A stretch of 64,000 nt of DNA. Source: Agarivorans gilvus. Lineage in GTDB: Bacteria; Pseudomonadota; Gammaproteobacteria; Enterobacterales; Celerinatantimonadaceae. This document shows positions 63,683-64,000 of this stretch, piece by piece. A program made the position numbers and the translations under genes. How positions within the stretch are numbered: the first letter of the stretch is position 1; the number at the start of each line of letters is the position of its first letter. Below the pieces are notes generated by a model that did no database searches, was not told the DNA's origin, and saw only the letters and a program-made list of their open reading frames with translations. The DNA lies in assembly GCF_001420915.1 (NCBI RefSeq), contig NZ_CP013021.1, forward strand, positions 1,126,001 to 1,190,000. Direction: 5' to 3'.

Positions 63683-64000
63683 ATGAAGATCAGTTTTTTC
63701 AGCGCCAAGCGCTATGACCGTGAGCACTTTGATGCTCAAAATACTGCTTCCACCTTTGATATAGAATACTTTGATACCGCCCTATCGGCAAAGACGGTTC
63801 GCCTTGCTCACGGCGCCGATGCGGTTTGCGCCTTTGTTAACGACGACCTCTCCGCCGAAACACTAGAAGCGCTACACCAACAAGACATCAAGCTAGTATT
63901 GCTACGCTGTGCCGGCTTTAATAACGTTGACCTTAGCGCCGCCGAACGCCTAGGCATTACCGTATCACGAGTGCCGGCTTATTCGCCAGAGTCTGTTGCC
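63683..64000 (+). CDS. ldhA: D-lactate dehydrogenase (partial, N-terminal part)
   Basis: The first 106 residues are visible: MKISFFSAKRYDREHFD, ADAVCAFVNDDLS, KLVLLRCAGFNNVDLSAAERLGI and RVPAYSPESVA. This is the fermentative NAD-dependent D-lactate dehydrogenase type of the 2-hydroxyacid dehydrogenase family, which reduces pyruvate. TAGGAG precedes the ATG. The NAD domain lies beyond the window. Confidence 0.9.
   Translation, partial: MKISFFSAKRYDREHFDAQNTASTFDIEYFDTALSAKTVRLAHGADAVCAFVNDDLSAETLEALHQQDIKLVLLRCAGFNNVDLSAAERLGITVSRVPAYSPESVA

Overview
The window reads as a chromosome segment of a marine gammaproteobacterium of the Alteromonadales/Vibrio/Shewanella type (an Agarivorans-like genome would fit; this is inference from gene content, not a database match). 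Supporting signs are a sigma-54-driven fliEF operon typical of polar flagella, the gyrA/ubiG divergence, serC-aroA, ubiG-gph and nrdAB-yfaE blocks, large PstC/PstA permeases, a DUF3802 gene, a PEP-CTERM protein and glucosylglycerate (compatible solute) genes. Coding density is high and I see no tRNA, rRNA, CRISPR array or prophage.

Layout. 0-5.3 kb: start of a flagellar operon (fliE, partial fliF) and two c-di-GMP-type proteins. 5.4-16.4 kb: housekeeping block gyrA-serC-aroA (minus strand) facing ubiG-gph and nrdA-nrdB-yfaE (plus strand), with DnaA- and NrdR-box-like sites before nrdA. 16.5-25.6 kb: small unknown genes, metR, alaA, a dGTPase-like gene, a CBS-pair protein, a candidate CRP-controlled small RNA (about 22.37-22.51 kb), a hydrolase, acpH and aceA with a 900-bp upstream region. 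26.5-44.8 kb: phosphate region with pstCAB-phoU, ppk1, pstS and phoBR, and PHO boxes before pstC, pstS and phoB. Embedded in it (38.4-39.6 kb) is a tandem array of three 31-32-residue paralogous proteins, each with its own pair of CRP-type dyads and its own terminator; I do not recognise this family.

45-58 kb: glucosylglycerate metabolism (HAD phosphatase, glucosyl-3-phosphoglycerate synthase, GH13 subfamily 18 phosphorylase, galU), interrupted by a chemoreceptor and an accessory island at 49.7-54.2 kb. In that island I find attC-like folded recombination sites directly downstream of minus-strand genes (a DUF2806 protein, a putative abortive-infection membrane protein and a 99-codon ORF), an IS110/IS1111-type insertion sequence sitting against one attC, and an aldo-keto reductase pseudogene broken where the last attC ends. 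This looks like a small integron cassette array with no integrase in view. 58-64 kb: GNAT, rdgC, trhP(yegQ)-yfhL, an MscS channel, lrgAB and the start of a D-lactate dehydrogenase gene.

The strongest candidates for something undescribed are the three-copy CRP-dyad small-protein array and the integrase-less cassette cluster with its IS1111-type insertion. The structured RNA candidate is next.
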